NCBI RefSeq assembly: GCF_021730395.1
Contig: NC_069366.1
Coordinates: forward strand, 64,237,001-64,301,000
From: Mercenaria mercenaria
Taxonomy: Eukaryota > Mollusca > Bivalvia > Venerida > Veneridae
DNA length: 64,000 bases
Direction: 5' to 3'
The notes under the pieces: generated by a model
Seen by the model: the letters and a program-made list of their open reading frames with translations, nothing else
Told to the model about the DNA's origin: nothing
Databases searched by the model: none
Shown: one piece after another, positions 23,101 to 33,590 of the stretch
Position numbering within the stretch: position 1 is the stretch's first letter
How the letters are laid out: each line of letters begins with the position of its first letter
Translations under genes and position numbers: made by a program

Positions 23101-26100
23101 AGGGATGGGGGAAAATGGTCTCTTCACATAAATGGGTCTCTTAATACTTAAAAAAATTTTAACAATACAAAAGGAATTAAAAAAGTAGCTTCTTAAATGC
23201 AGGCTGTTCATTAATAGACTTGGTCTCTGTAGCAAGTATGACTGTACTTAAAAAAGTTGTGGTTGTGAAGGTCAGAAAGTTTATACCAGAAATACTACTG
23301 TTTGCAGATCAAATTGCCCTTTCGCCTTTTCTTAAATCGATAGACTTGTACCTTTAAGTCACAAAAGCAGCATGCTGAAGCTATTTTTGGATCTCGTCTA
23401 TACAGGTAACTCCGCCTTTCCGATACGAGTAAAAAATACTGAATGAACTTGTTTACACTGGCTGCATCACCGAGAAATGATGATTTAAATACTCATAAAT
23501 ACTGTTGGAATGGGTGTTTAACCGGATTGTAACAGATGTACCAGATCTAATCTTCATTTAGAATTTAAATTAATCCTGCCACAATGCACACTACATTTAG
23601 GTAGCGTGGATGTGAAAAAGGACACCCTCTTGTACATTACAGGCCTTTTTCTGCCTAAATTTCAGTACCTTTTGCTGCAGAATTTTCTTTTAAATAATGT
23701 ATCTCGTGAGAAGTTTTCACTATAATTACAAAACGTGCCTGACTCGAGTTGTTGGATTCACTCATCATTGATTGAAGGGCATAAGTTCGAATCTCGGAAC
23801 CGACCATGTCTCTTTAGTTGAAAAAAGTCGGGTCTTAGTCTAACTAATTTGACGCGATCCTAGGAAACAGTTACGAGTTATTTTCTCCACTCGAAAGAAA
23901 TTGTCATCGCTAGATTAGGGTTCAAATGCTGATTTTGTTGCGAATATGAGATAAATTCAAATAAAACTTACATGTATCAAAAGGCAGTCCAAATAATTGT
24001 ACTCAAGAGTTTAATGTTGTTTTTTTTTATCGTTGTTCCCGTTAGGTAGACAACGTAAAATATCAAAATGTAAAATCGGTCTTCCCGAGGTCTCATTATT
24101 TAGACTAATCAAAAGGGGGATTCAATTCCTCATTAATTTATGTAAAAGTTATCATAATTCCCCTTAACACCATTAATGTTACACATAAAGTGCAAGCGAT
24201 AAAACAAATAACTTTACATGCCGGTGTGCTGTTATTTATCCTCAGTTATTTTGGTCCTTTTGGAGTGACTGTCACAAATATAAAACAAACTAAACATCGA
24301 ATTATTTTGACTTATGTGAGTCTATAACTGGTTCTTTCCATGAACGAAGACAAGGCTTATCAACTGCAAGTATTTTAATAACTGAAATAGTGTTTTAACG
24401 ACTTCAAATAAATAGTAGATCTAGATAAATTCACATGTATACACGTAAACCCCACCAAAAATAAAATTAAAAAACTAGATCTATAATGGAGTTTGATTTG
24501 CGATAGTTAAGCTATGGAAGACTCTGCAAAAGTTTGAATATCAAATAAATCAGTTTTTATGGATATGACAATTAGATCTACAAGTGTTACGTAGCTTGAA
24601 GGTTCAATGATACCTTTCTATAAAACCTTGTATACCTTACGTGGTTGGAAATTTCGTCGATAATAATGGTCATAACAAACAAAAAACGCTGTTTTCATTT
24701 GAACGTAGTTGAAATATTCTATATTCTGATTTTAAAACAAATCCATTATCACCTTATTGCACTTTACACTGTATGCAAGTACGGCGTTACTTCAAAGATA
24801 GAGTCAGAGCGTGCGCTTTGTGTGACGTCAAGATAAAGAAAAAAAGTTTCACGACAAGGTGAATGAATAATTTATTGCGGATGAGGCGGAGTTAACCTGT
24901 CAGGGTTACTCCAAAAATAGTTTCAGCTTCACAGTTTTTGTGACGTAAACATGCAACTCTATCGATTTGAAAAACGTTGAAGAGGCAATTTGATCTGCTA
25001 ACAGTAGTACAATTTACAGATATTTAGATCATTGTTTCATTTTAATTTAACTAAACACGGTAAACATGTATTAAAACTGTTTAATGAAGTACAATATAAA
25101 GTGAAATTTGTATACTTGTTTGTTTATTTCCAGATTAGAGGCAGTAAATCGAAGGCACTTCATGATAAAGTTCTTGTGAATTGTCAGTACAGCATGGCCA
25201 CATTCAGCACTGGTGAGCGTAAAAGACGTCCTAGAGGAGATCGAAAGTCCAAAGAGATGACAATGCATCTTCAGCAGACATTTGATGCTGCCATACTTAC
25301 TAGTTTGTATCCAAGATCACAGATAGACATCTTTGTTGAGGTATATATTCTAGGTTGAATATTGTTATGTTTCCTGTTCCAAGTTCTTACAAATTTTAGC
25401 CTGCCTGGTTTGCTCAGTAGGTGGAGCAATGAAGAGGTTTCAAATTCAAACCCAAAGTTCAAATTGTGCTTTTGTTGGCCATTTGACAGAAGACATTGTG
25501 TTGTGGTGCATATTCTAGTTCTAAGAAGTAATAACAGAATTATAACTTGCTGTTTCTCTTGAAATAATGTTTCACCCTAATCAGTTTATAATATCATGTT
25601 TATCAAACCACTTCACAAAATATTAGGTAGAAAGCAAATTGTTGAGATTTTTATTCAAGATCTTAGAATTTTTTTGTTCAGGCATCTGTGGCCAAGTGGT
25701 TATGGTTGCTGACTTCAAATCACTTGCTCCTCATCGATGTGGGTTCAAGCCTCACTCAGGGCCTTGAATTCTTCATGTGCGAAAGCCATTCAGCTGGCTT
25801 ATGGAAGTTCGGTGGTTCTACCCAGGTGCCCTCTTGTGATGAAATAATGCCCGGAGGTGCACCTGTGGTCTTCCTCCACCATCAACGCTGGAAAGTCACC
25901 ATATATTATATAACCTATAATTGTGTCGGTGTGACGTTAAACCCAACAAAATAAATAAATAGGATTTTTAGCTCACCTGAGCACGAACTGCTCAAGATGA
26001 GCTTTTGTGATAGCCCTGTGTCCATCGTCCGTCATTAACAATTTGACTGTTAACACTCTAGAGGTCACAATTTTGTCCTAATCTTAATGAAACTTTGTCA

Positions 26101-27507
26101 GAATGTTACCCTCATAAAATCTTGGACGAGTTCGATATCAGGTCATCTAGGTCAAAAACTAGGTCACCAGGTCAAATCAAATGAAAAGCTTGTTAACACT
26201 CTAGAGGTCACAATTTTGGCCCAATCTTAATGAAACTTGGTCAGAATGTTACCTTCAATAAAATCTTGGAGGATTTCGATATTGGGTCATCTGGGATCAA
26301 AAACTAGGTCACCAGGTCAAATCAAAGAAAAAGCTTGTAAACACTAGAGGTCACAATTTTGGCCCAATCTTAATGAAACTTGGTCAGAATGTTACCCTCA
26401 ATAAAGTCTTGGAGGATTTCGATATTGGGTGATCTGGGATCAAAAACTAGGTCACCAGGTCAAATCAAAGGAAAAGCTTGTTAACACTCTAGAGGTCACA
26501 ATTTTGGCCCAATCTTAATGAAACTTGGTCAGAATGTTACCTTCAATAAAATCTTGGAGGATTTCGATATTGGGTCATCTGGGATCAAAAACTAGGTCAC
26601 CAGGTCAAATCAAAGGAAAAGCTAGTTAACACTCTAGAGGCCACATTTATGACGATATCTTAATGAAACTTGGTCAGAATGCTAATGGTCAGGTTCAGAT
26701 CTGGGTCAGCTGGGGTCAAAAACAAGGTCACTGGGTCAAATCAAAGGAAAAGCTTGTTAACACTCTAGGGGCCACATTTTGACTGTATCTTCATGAAACT
26801 TAGTTAGAATGTTAATATGGATGATCTTTAGGTCAAGTTCGAACCTGGGTCAGCTGGGGTCAAAAACTAGGTCACCGTGTCAAAGGAAAAGCTAGTTAAC
26901 ACTTTAGAGGCCATATTTATGACCGTATCGTAATGAAACTATCTTGATGATCTTTAGGTCAATAGGTCAGGTGAGCGATACAGGGCCTTCATGGCCCTCT
27001 TGTTTATAGAATCCTTTTATACCAGTCCAGTACCACAGTTTGAACAAGGTTGAAATAAACATTGTCTTGAAATAAAAACATTGTATTCACTATAACAAGT
27101 ATAGTATTTCCACACAGGTTTAAATGTATTTGAAAATGTTTCAGGTTTTACAATCAGATGGAGGTAATTACTGCGCTAGTGTAAATGCTGCGACTCTTGC
27201 CCTCATTGACGCTGGAATTCCACTGAGAGACTATGTTTGTGCTTGTTCTGCAAGCTTTGTAAATGACAAACCTATTGTTGACATCAGTTACTTGGAAGAA
27301 TCATCAGGTGGTGCGGAGTTAATTGTAGCTACACTACCTAAATCTGAACAAATAGTGTTTCTTGAAATGAATGCACGTCTGCATGAAGACAATTTAAGCC
27401 CAGTGTTAGATATGGCTGTAAAAGGGTGTAAAGACATCCATGATGTTTTGGACCAAGCTGTGAGAGAACATGTTGGGGAAGTTGCTGCAATATCTGGTCT
27501 GGAGTGA
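14128..27507 (+). CDS. EXOSC4: Exosome complex component RRP41, complete in three exons
   Basis: RRP41 is an RNase PH-fold subunit of the nine-subunit ring of the eukaryotic RNA exosome, which degrades and trims RNA in nucleus and cytoplasm. In animals the ring is catalytically inert and threads RNA to associated nucleases. Exons are 14128-14298, 25134-25340 and 27145-27507 (stop TGA 27505-27507), all joined in phase 0, giving 246 aa against 245 in human. Exon 1 reads MAGLELLSDQGFRIDGRKSN and ends AVYGPHE; exon 2 has NCQYSMATFSTGERKRRPRG, PRSQIDIFVE at its end; exon 3 has SVNAATLALIDAGIPLRDYV and LEMNARLHEDNL. All are near-identical to vertebrate RRP41. The start codon matches the human protein start. 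Intron 1 is 10.8 kb and about 80 percent mobile elements; intron 2 (1.8 kb) holds a SINE and a minisatellite element. Confidence 0.97.
15290..16050. repeat. Four diverged tandem units inside the long inverted-repeat element
   Basis: TTTCCCGCGTGGTTGCCGAA-like blocks recur at 15327, 15515, 15673 and 15843, each followed by an AT-rich stretch with a TATGATTGAATT-like motif. Spacing is 188, 158 and 170 bp. Confidence 0.6.
16478..17802. mobile_element. Non-autonomous hAT element with perfect 8-bp duplication
   Basis: It starts CAGGGCTTCGGAAATTT and ends AAATTTCCGGAGCCCTG, mirrored at 16 of 17 positions. ATGTGGAC stands directly on both sides (16470-16477, 17803-17810). An 8-bp duplication with CAGGG ends is the classical hAT pattern. 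CCGATT and CGGTC motifs cluster inside the ends. Short open frames (for example 17410-17619) do not resemble a transposase. Confidence 0.88.
19425..20810. mobile_element. Non-autonomous hAT-like element, 5-bp duplication TGATG
   Basis: It starts CAGGGTTCTCGCCAGG and ends CCTGGCTAGAACCCTG, mirrored at 15 of 16 positions, with TGATG on both sides (19420-19424, 20811-20815). It shares GATAAACCAATGACAGCTT and AGCTCCGCCTTTA with the element at 6951-8216. A SINE is inserted at about 20040-20234. No transposase frame was seen. Confidence 0.85.
20040..20234 (-). mobile_element. tRNA-headed SINE inside the element at 19425
   Basis: Read on the minus strand: GGCCTCCGTGGCCGAGTGGT (A box) and GGGTTCGAGCCACA (B box), then GAATTCTTCATGTGAGG and GCTGGCTTACGGAAGGTTGG. 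It is truncated before the 3' tail. Confidence 0.85.
20934..22116 (+). mobile_element. Hairpin-ended element R2, about six core units
   Basis: It begins TAGCTCATCTGATTTTT and ends GCACTCGCAAGGCGGTGCTC followed by TTGTTTT, the last part a hairpin. Between them are about six copies of the roughly 174-bp unit seen at 9929-10760, here on the other strand. Confidence 0.8.
23295..25007. mobile_element. Inverted-repeat element flanked by TA
   Basis: CTACTGTTTGCAGATCAAAT at the left is mirrored by ATTTGATCTGCTAACAGTAG at the right, with TA outside each. Homology runs inward through AAATCGATAGA, TCACAAAA, CTATTTTTGGA and AACTCCGCC, giving arms of about 120-130 bp. TA flanks suggest a Tc1/mariner-type duplication. 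The centre does not code. It ends 126 bp before EXOSC4 exon 2. Confidence 0.7.
25681..25961 (+). mobile_element. Full-length tRNA-headed SINE
   Basis: The head (GGCATCTGTGGCCAAGTGGT, then GTGGGTTCAAGCC) is tRNA-like, and is followed by GAATTCTTCATGTG, a GTGCACCTGTGGTCTTCCTC block and a tail GTGTGACGTTAAACCCAAC with AAATAAATA repeats. It is the most complete of six copies. A hairpin-ended element begins within ten bases of its tail. Confidence 0.88.
25970..27005 (+). mobile_element. Hairpin-ended element R1 with minisatellite core
   Basis: It starts TTTTTAGCTCACCTGAGC at a hairpin (GCTCACC, GATGAGC), has TCCATCGTCCGTC, and ends GGGCCTTCATGGCCCTCTTG followed by TTT. Units of roughly 115-150 bp carry AACACTCTAGAGG, AATGAAACTTGGTCAGAATG and TAGGTCACCAGGTCAAATCA. 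It lies in EXOSC4 intron 2. Confidence 0.8.
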
Positions 27508-27509
27508 AA

Positions 27510-27515
27510 AATAAA
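27510..27515 (+). other. Polyadenylation signal AATAAA for EXOSC4
   Basis: AATAAA begins three bases after the EXOSC4 stop, with ATAAAA about 12 bases on. If used, the 3' UTR is only a few tens of bases, which fits the hairpin-ended element that starts near 27645. Confidence 0.55.
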
Positions 27516-27644
27516 TGTATAAAATTGTACAATATGTTCTTCTTTGGTTATCCATACCCATCTAGAAAATAGTTATTTAAATGTCCTTTCTTAGCTATGT
27601 TTCACCAGTATGATGGTATTTGTATGGAACTTTTTTTCTTTTTT

Positions 27645-29159
27645 GCTCACCTGAGCATGAAGTGCTCAAAGCAGGGGCAGCAAAATCTGATTTTGACTTG
27701 CTTGTCCTTTCTTGTCAATTGCTATTTTGTACTTGTCCGTATGATAGTTATATAGTAAATTCTGGTCAAATTTCACTTGTCTGTACAAGCTTTGGGACAA
27801 CCTGGGTAATACGGACAATTGAATTTGCTGCCCCTGCAAAGGTAAGCTTTTGTGATCACCCTGTGTCCGTTGTCGTCCGTCTGTTATCATCAACAATTTG
27901 ACTGTTAACACTCTAGAGGTCACAATTTTGGCCCAGTCTTAATGAAACTTGGTCAGAATGCTACTCTCAATAAAATCTTGGACGAATTTGATATTGGGTC
28001 ATCTGGGGTCAAAAACTAGGTCATCAGGTCAAATCAAAGGAAAAGCTTGTTAACACTTGCCACATTTATGATATATCTTCATGAGAGTTTTTCAGAATGT
28101 TAACCTTGATGATCTTTAGGTCAAGTTCGAATTTGGGTCAAGTGGGGTCAAAAACTAGGTCACCAGGTCAAATCAAAGGTAAGACTTGTTTACACTCTAG
28201 AGGCCACATTTAAGACTATATCTTAATGAAACTTGGTCAGAATGTTAACCTTGATGATCTTTAAGTCAAGGTCAAATCTGGGTCAGTTGGGATAAAAAAA
28301 GCTAGGTCACCAGGTAAAACCAAAGGAAAAGCTAATTAACACATTCGAGGCCACAAGTATGACCATGCCACAATGAAACTTGGTCAGAATATTAACCTTG
28401 ATGATCTTTAGGTCAAGTTCAAATTTGGGTTACCGGTACTTAGGTGGGTTTAAAAAAATTAGGTCACCAGGTCAAATCAAAGGAAAAGCTAGTTAACACT
28501 CTAGAGGTTAATGAAACTTGGTCAGAATGTTACCCTTGATGATTTTTAGGTCAGTTTTAATTTTTGGTCAGGATGGTTCAAAAATTAGGTCACCAGGTCA
28601 AATCAAATGAAAAGCTTGTTAACACTCTAGAGGCCACATTTATGATAATATCTCTATGAAACTTGGTCAAAATGTTAATCATGATGATCTTTAGGTCTAG
28701 TTTAAATCTAGGTCAAGTAGAATCAGAAACTAGGTCACCAGATCAAATCAAAGGAAAAGGTTAATAACACTCTAAGAGGCCACATTTATGATTATATCTT
28801 AATGAAACTTGGTCAGAATGTTACTCTTGATGATCTTTAGGTCTTTGTCAAATCCGGGTCAGGTGGGGTCAACAGCTAGATCATCAGATCAAATCAAAGC
28901 TTGTTAACACTCTAGAGGCCACATTTATGACTGTATCTTCATAAAACTTGGTCAGAATGTTAACCTTGATGATATATTTAGGTCAAGTTCGAATCTGGTT
29001 CATGTGGAGTGTGACCTACTTTTTTGTTTTTAAGATACAGCCTTGAAATTTGGATGACATGTACAGTTTTACACACCAATCTTAAAACTGACTTCAGTGA
29101 CCATGAATGTGACTTACTGATCTGCTTTCTTCAGGCAAGCGATACAGGCCCTCTTGTTT
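27645..29159 (+). mobile_element. Second R1 element, with a CAGGG MITE in its 5' hairpin
   Basis: It begins TGCTCACCTGAGCATGAAGT and ends GATACAGGCCCTCTTGTTT. About ten degenerate R1 units follow the GTCCGTTGTCGTCCGTC box. The MITE at 27672-27836 splits the 5' hairpin. The end abuts the start of the next element at 29159 with only the shared T-run between. Confidence 0.78.
27672..27836. mobile_element. CAGGGG MITE (165 bp), 5-bp duplication CAAAG
   Basis: It starts CAGGGGCAGCAAA and ends TTTGCTGCCCCTG, with CAAAG on both sides (27667-27671, 27837-27841). Removing it and one CAAAG restores an R1 hairpin like the one at 25970, which confirms the insertion point. Confidence 0.88.
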
Positions 29160-29627
29160 AGCTCATCTGTCACAGTCACAGGGTGAGCTTTTGTGATCGC
29201 ATTTTGTCCGTCAGTCTGTCCATTGTATTGGTATAATATCTCAGTTCCTTTAGAAAACTGGCCAGATCCCATCATGGGTTCCAGAGTTATGGCCCCTTAA
29301 AGGGGCAAAATTTGCTATTTTTGGCTTGTGAACATGATAGAGACCACATTTTGCAATCAGCTTTAATCAAATTTGCACACAAGTTATATTGGCATAATGT
29401 CTCACTTGCCTTTGAAAACTGGCCAAATCCCATCATGGGTTCTAGAAATATGGCCCCGGGCCAAAATTTGCTTTTTTGGCTTTTGCAGCAATATAGCGAC
29501 TTCATTTATTGTTTAATTTGATACAAACTTCTTCAACAACGATGATGAATCTTGTCAGATCTAATTATAGGTTCCGGAGTTACGGCCCCTGATTGACCCT
29601 TGAAAGAGCCAAAATTTGTGAATTTTT

Positions 29628-29851
29628 ATGCCCCCCGAAGGGAGGCATGTTAGTTTTCAACTGTCTGTCCCTTCGTTAGTTCGTTCGTCACAACGTTAAC
29701 TTTTTACATGAAGGCACTTTACTCGCAAACCACTGCACCCAGGACCTTCATACTTTTTATGCTGATAGTACTTATTGAGTACACAACCCCTACTGACTTT
29801 GGGGTCAAGGCACTGCGGGGGCATTTGTCACCATTAGTGACAGCTCTTGTT
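29628..29851 (+). mobile_element. R7 element nested in R4
   Basis: It starts after a T-run at ATGCCCCCCGAAGGGAGGCA and ends TAGTGACAGCTCTTGTT. The family matches 2513-2773, but this copy lacks the paired TTTGACC blocks. No target duplication is visible. Confidence 0.75.
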
Positions 29852-29882
29852 ACCTTGTGAACACGATAGAAGTGACCTTTTT

Positions 29883-30605
29883 AATCCCCCGCCACGAGTG
29901 GTGAGGGTTATAGGAATGGTATCTGTCTGTCCTTCCATCGTCCAGCCTTCCATCTTCCGTCCTTCCATAACATTTTGTGTCCGCTCTGTATCGCCTAAAC
30001 CCCTTGTATGATTTTCATGAAACTTTGGTCAAATGATCACCTTATCAAGACAATGTGCAGAACCCATGACTCAGCCATGTCGGCTCAAGGTCAAAGGTTT
30101 GAGCCTTCCATTTCGTGTCTGCTCTGTATCTCCTAAACTCCTTGAAGGATAATCATGGAACTTGGGTCAAATGATCACCTCATCAAGTCGATGTGCAGAA
30201 CCTGTGAGTCAGCCATGTCGCTACAAGACCAAGGTCACAGCTCAAGGTCAGATGTTTGAGCCTTCCATTTCGTGTCTGCTCTGTATCTCCTTAACCCCTT
30301 GAAGGATAATTGTGAAACTTGGGTCAAATGATCACCTCATCAAGACGATGTGCAGAACCCATGAGTCAGCCATGTTGGCTCAAGGTCAAAGGTTTGAGCC
30401 TTTCATTTCGTGTCCGCTCTGTATCTCCTAAACCCCTTGAAGAATAATTATGAAACTTGGGTCAAATGATCACCTCATAAGACGATGTGCAGAACCCATA
30501 AGTCAGTCATGTTGGCTTAAGGTCAAGGTCACAACTCAAGGTCAAAGGTTTGAGTCACTATCCATAACAGTGGCGGAGGATATAGCTGTCTTTCTGACTG
30601 CCTTA
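29883..30605 (+). mobile_element. R5 element nested in R4
   Basis: It starts AATCCCCCGCCACGAGTGGT, has CGTCCTTCCAT-type boxes and about four units with CTCAAGGTCAAAGGTTTGAG, and ends GTGGCGGAGGATATAGCTGT, CTGACTGCCTTA. The same family is at 33591-34776. Confidence 0.75.
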
Positions 30606-31348
30606 TAAATTTGATTTAAACCACACTTACACACAACTTAGTCATTAAGTCACAATAAGATCTCTGTTCCTTTCGAAAATTGGCTAGATTCCATCATGGG
30701 TTCTAGAGTTACTGTCCCTGAAAGTTTTTCTATTTTGCCACTTCCAGCCATGTAGGGGTTTCATTTATGCTTGGATTTGATACCAACTTGCACAGAATCT
30801 TGATGATCTCTAGGCCTGGATCGAAACTGGGTCATGTCGGGTCAGAAACTAGGTCACCAGCTCAAATCAAAGGAAAAGCTTGTTAACACTTTAGAGACCA
30901 CATTTATGACCCTATCTTCATGAAATTTGGTCAGAATGTTTATCTTGCTGATTCCTAGGCCAGGTTTTAAACTGAGTCATATGGGGTCAAAAACTAGGTC
31001 ACCTGGACAAATCATAGGAAAAGCTTGTTAACACTCTTGTTCATTTCATGTGCATGAAATTTGCACAGAATGTCTGTCTACATGAACTATTTAAGTGGGG
31101 TCAAAAACTAGGTCATCAGGTCAAAGCAAAGAATAAGCTTGTTTACATTCTTAAGTGGCACATTTGTAAACTTGGTCAGAATTTTTGTTATCATGAAGTC
31201 TTCGAGGGGAGGCCACATTTTTTGATCCGATCTTTATGAAAATTGGTGAGAATATTTGTCTTCATGAAATCATTAGGTAAAACATGTTTACACTGTTATG
31301 GTGTGTTACTCAGGTGAGCGACCTAGGGCCATCTCAGCCCTCTTGTTT

Positions 31349-31911
31349 TATTTTGTGGTAGTGTCTATGCATGAAATTATATTTCTATGAACAAAGAAAA
31401 TTCTCATTTTAATATTTTAATTTTAGAATGTTGAATCCAAGAAATGTAATCCCTTCAAAATAGCCCATTTTTACCATCACTATGAAACTATGTCAATGAA
31501 ACTAATGCTTTCACAGTACAAATGTACATTGAAATTAGCGATTTGATTTGCTTCAAGGCTTAGTTGCACTGAAATTTGGTAAACTTTGTTCGAAGGTAAT
31601 TAATGGTCATTGTGGGAGTAAGTCTCTGAACTGGAATAGCTTTGCTTTACAACCCCATAATATCTGAACATCAGAATTATTGCATTGACAGTTTAAAACC
31701 TTAAAAACACCACCCATTGTGATGTTAAAAATTAGGCGAAGCTTCTTTTAAAATCAAACTTACCAAAATGTTTTTACATAACAATTTCTTCGAGTGGCCA
31801 TGCATTATAATCCTGTCAACCATGTCTTCTTCAGTTATAGCTATCCTATCTCGGAATTCCAGCTGGAGTTAAGTCTGGTCTGTAGTCATTTATGGCTCAT
31901 GGTAAATTTTT
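31349..31911. other. No feature recognised between EXOSC4 and TSNAXIP1
   Basis: AT-rich sequence with no repeat unit or open frame that I can place. It separates two blocks of hairpin-ended elements. Confidence 0.3.
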
Positions 31912-31992
31912 AGCTCGACTATTCAAAGAATAGGTAGAGCTATTGGACTCACTCATGCGTCCGAGTCTGCGTCCCAATTTGGTTAAGTTTTT
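31912..31992 (+). mobile_element. 5' end of an R11 element
   Basis: TAGCTCGACTATTCAAAGAA and TAGGTAGAGCTATTGGACTC form a 5' hairpin, followed by GCGTCCGAGTCTGCGTCCC. The R9 element follows at once. The window's last 50 bases start another R11. Confidence 0.5.
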
Positions 31993-32316
31993 AGCTCATC
32001 TGAGCCAAAGGCTCATGGTGAGCTTTTGTGACTGCTTAATGTCCGTAGTGCGTCGTCAGTCATCCATCCATCAATATTCTCTAAAAAAAATCTTCTTGTT
32101 GAAAACCACTGGACAGAATAACATCAAATTTCACAGGAATTATCCTTGGGTGGTCCCCTTCCAAAATTATTCCAAGAATTGAGTTCCATGCAGAACACTG
32201 GTTGCCTTGGCAACCGAAAGGACAAACTTTAAAAATCTTTTTGTCCAAAATCACAAGGCGTAGAGCCTTGATAGTTGGCATGTGACATCATCTAATGGTC
32301 CTCTGTGAAGATTGTT

Positions 32317-33239
32317 ATCCCCCGCCGATGAAATCGGGAGGGGGGTATTGAAATGGTGTTGTCCGTTCGCAGCCATTTCTCAGTAACTACTTGGTAGAAT
32401 TTCATGAAACTTGAAATAAACATGAACCAACATACTGCGATGATGCCCGTCAAGTTTTTTTTTTGATTGGTCAATTTCCCTCAGAGTTATTGCCCTTGAT
32501 TTAATAAAAAATGTCTGTCTGCAGCCATTTCTCAGTAACTAACAGGTAGAATTTCATCAAATTTGAAATAGACATGAACCAAGATACTGCGCTGATGCCC
32601 GTCAAGTTTTTTTTTTGATAGGTCAATTTCCCTTAGAGTTATTGCCCATGATTTAATGAAAAATGTCCGTCTGCAGCCATTTCTCAGTAACTAGCAGGTA
32701 GAATTTCATCAAACTTGAAATAGACATGAACCAAGATACTGCGACGATGCCCTTCAAGTTTTTTTTCGATTGGTCAATTTTCCATTTAGTTATTGCCCTT
32801 TAATTGTTTAAAAATCCACAGATCTGTACATAACAAACCAACCAATTGGAAGAATTTCATTAAACTTCTTCCATTCTTTTCCATGCACATTTATTATAAA
32901 CATGTGATGTTGTGTACCTACACCTGGTCACCACCTTACATTGGTCACCCCCCCCCCTCCCCCCCCCCCCCCCCCCATTTTTTTTTTTTTTTTTTTCATT
33001 TTTCGTTTTCTACCAATATTTATAATCAACATGTAAACTGTTGTATCCTCACCCCCCCCCCCCCCCCCCCCCCACCCAAACAAACCATTCATTTTCTTCA
33101 TTTTCTTTTAATTTGATTTGACTAATGAAATTATTTGCTTCTTGGTAACATTCTTAACTTTTTGCAGGATATATTTTTTTGCCGTTCCTCAACTCTGACA
33201 CTTTCGGCGGGGGATTCCAATTCATCGAATTTGCTTGTT
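32317..33239 (+). mobile_element. R6 element nested in R9
   Basis: It begins ATCCCCCGCCGATGAAATCG (hairpin) and has TGTCCGTTCGCAGCC. Three units (about 32370, 32520, 32670) carry CAGCCATTTCTCAGTAACTA. It ends GGCGGGGGATTCCAATTCAT, TTTGCTTGTT. Two poly-C tracts lie inside. Confidence 0.72.
32949..33075. repeat. Poly-C and poly-T tracts
   Basis: C-runs of about 10-20 bases near 32949-32976 and 33052-33072 flank a T-run (about 32980-32997). Such tracts are prone to sequencing and assembly error. The proline-rich open frame across them is a by-product. Confidence 0.8.
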
Positions 33240-33590
33240 CAAATTGTGCCCCTGTGTTGAAAAGAGGCTCCGCCCCGAGGGTGCCAAGTTTTACATAGAC
33301 TTATATAGGAAAAAACTTTAAAAATCTTCTCACCTGAAACTGCAAGGCCTAGGCTTCTGATATTTGATATGTTGCATTGCCTTATGATCCTCTACCAAAA
33401 TTGTACAAATTATTCCCCTGGACTGAAAACAGGCCCTGCCCTGGGGGTCACTTTATTACGAGTTATATAGGAATAAATACTTCCAAAATTATAAGATCAT
33501 ATTTCCTAGACTGTTTAATTATAATTACCTGATGACCCTAAGTGATTAGGGGTCACTTGACTGTGACCTTGACCTACAGACCTAGTTTTT

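Larger units (their letters stand above)
29159..31348 (+). mobile_element. R4/R1 composite element with two nested insertions
   Basis: It starts TTTAGCTCATCTGTCACAGT and ends GGGCCATCTCAGCCCTCTTG followed by TTTT. Units with ACTGGCCAGATCCCATCATG are interrupted at 29628-29851 by R7 and at 29883-30605 by R5, then resume (AATTGGCTAGATTCCATCAT), and pass into R1-type units from about 30795. Confidence 0.75.

Noticed and set aside
32793-33116. Proline-rich open frame of 107 codons
   Set aside because: Produced by the poly-C tracts inside R6.
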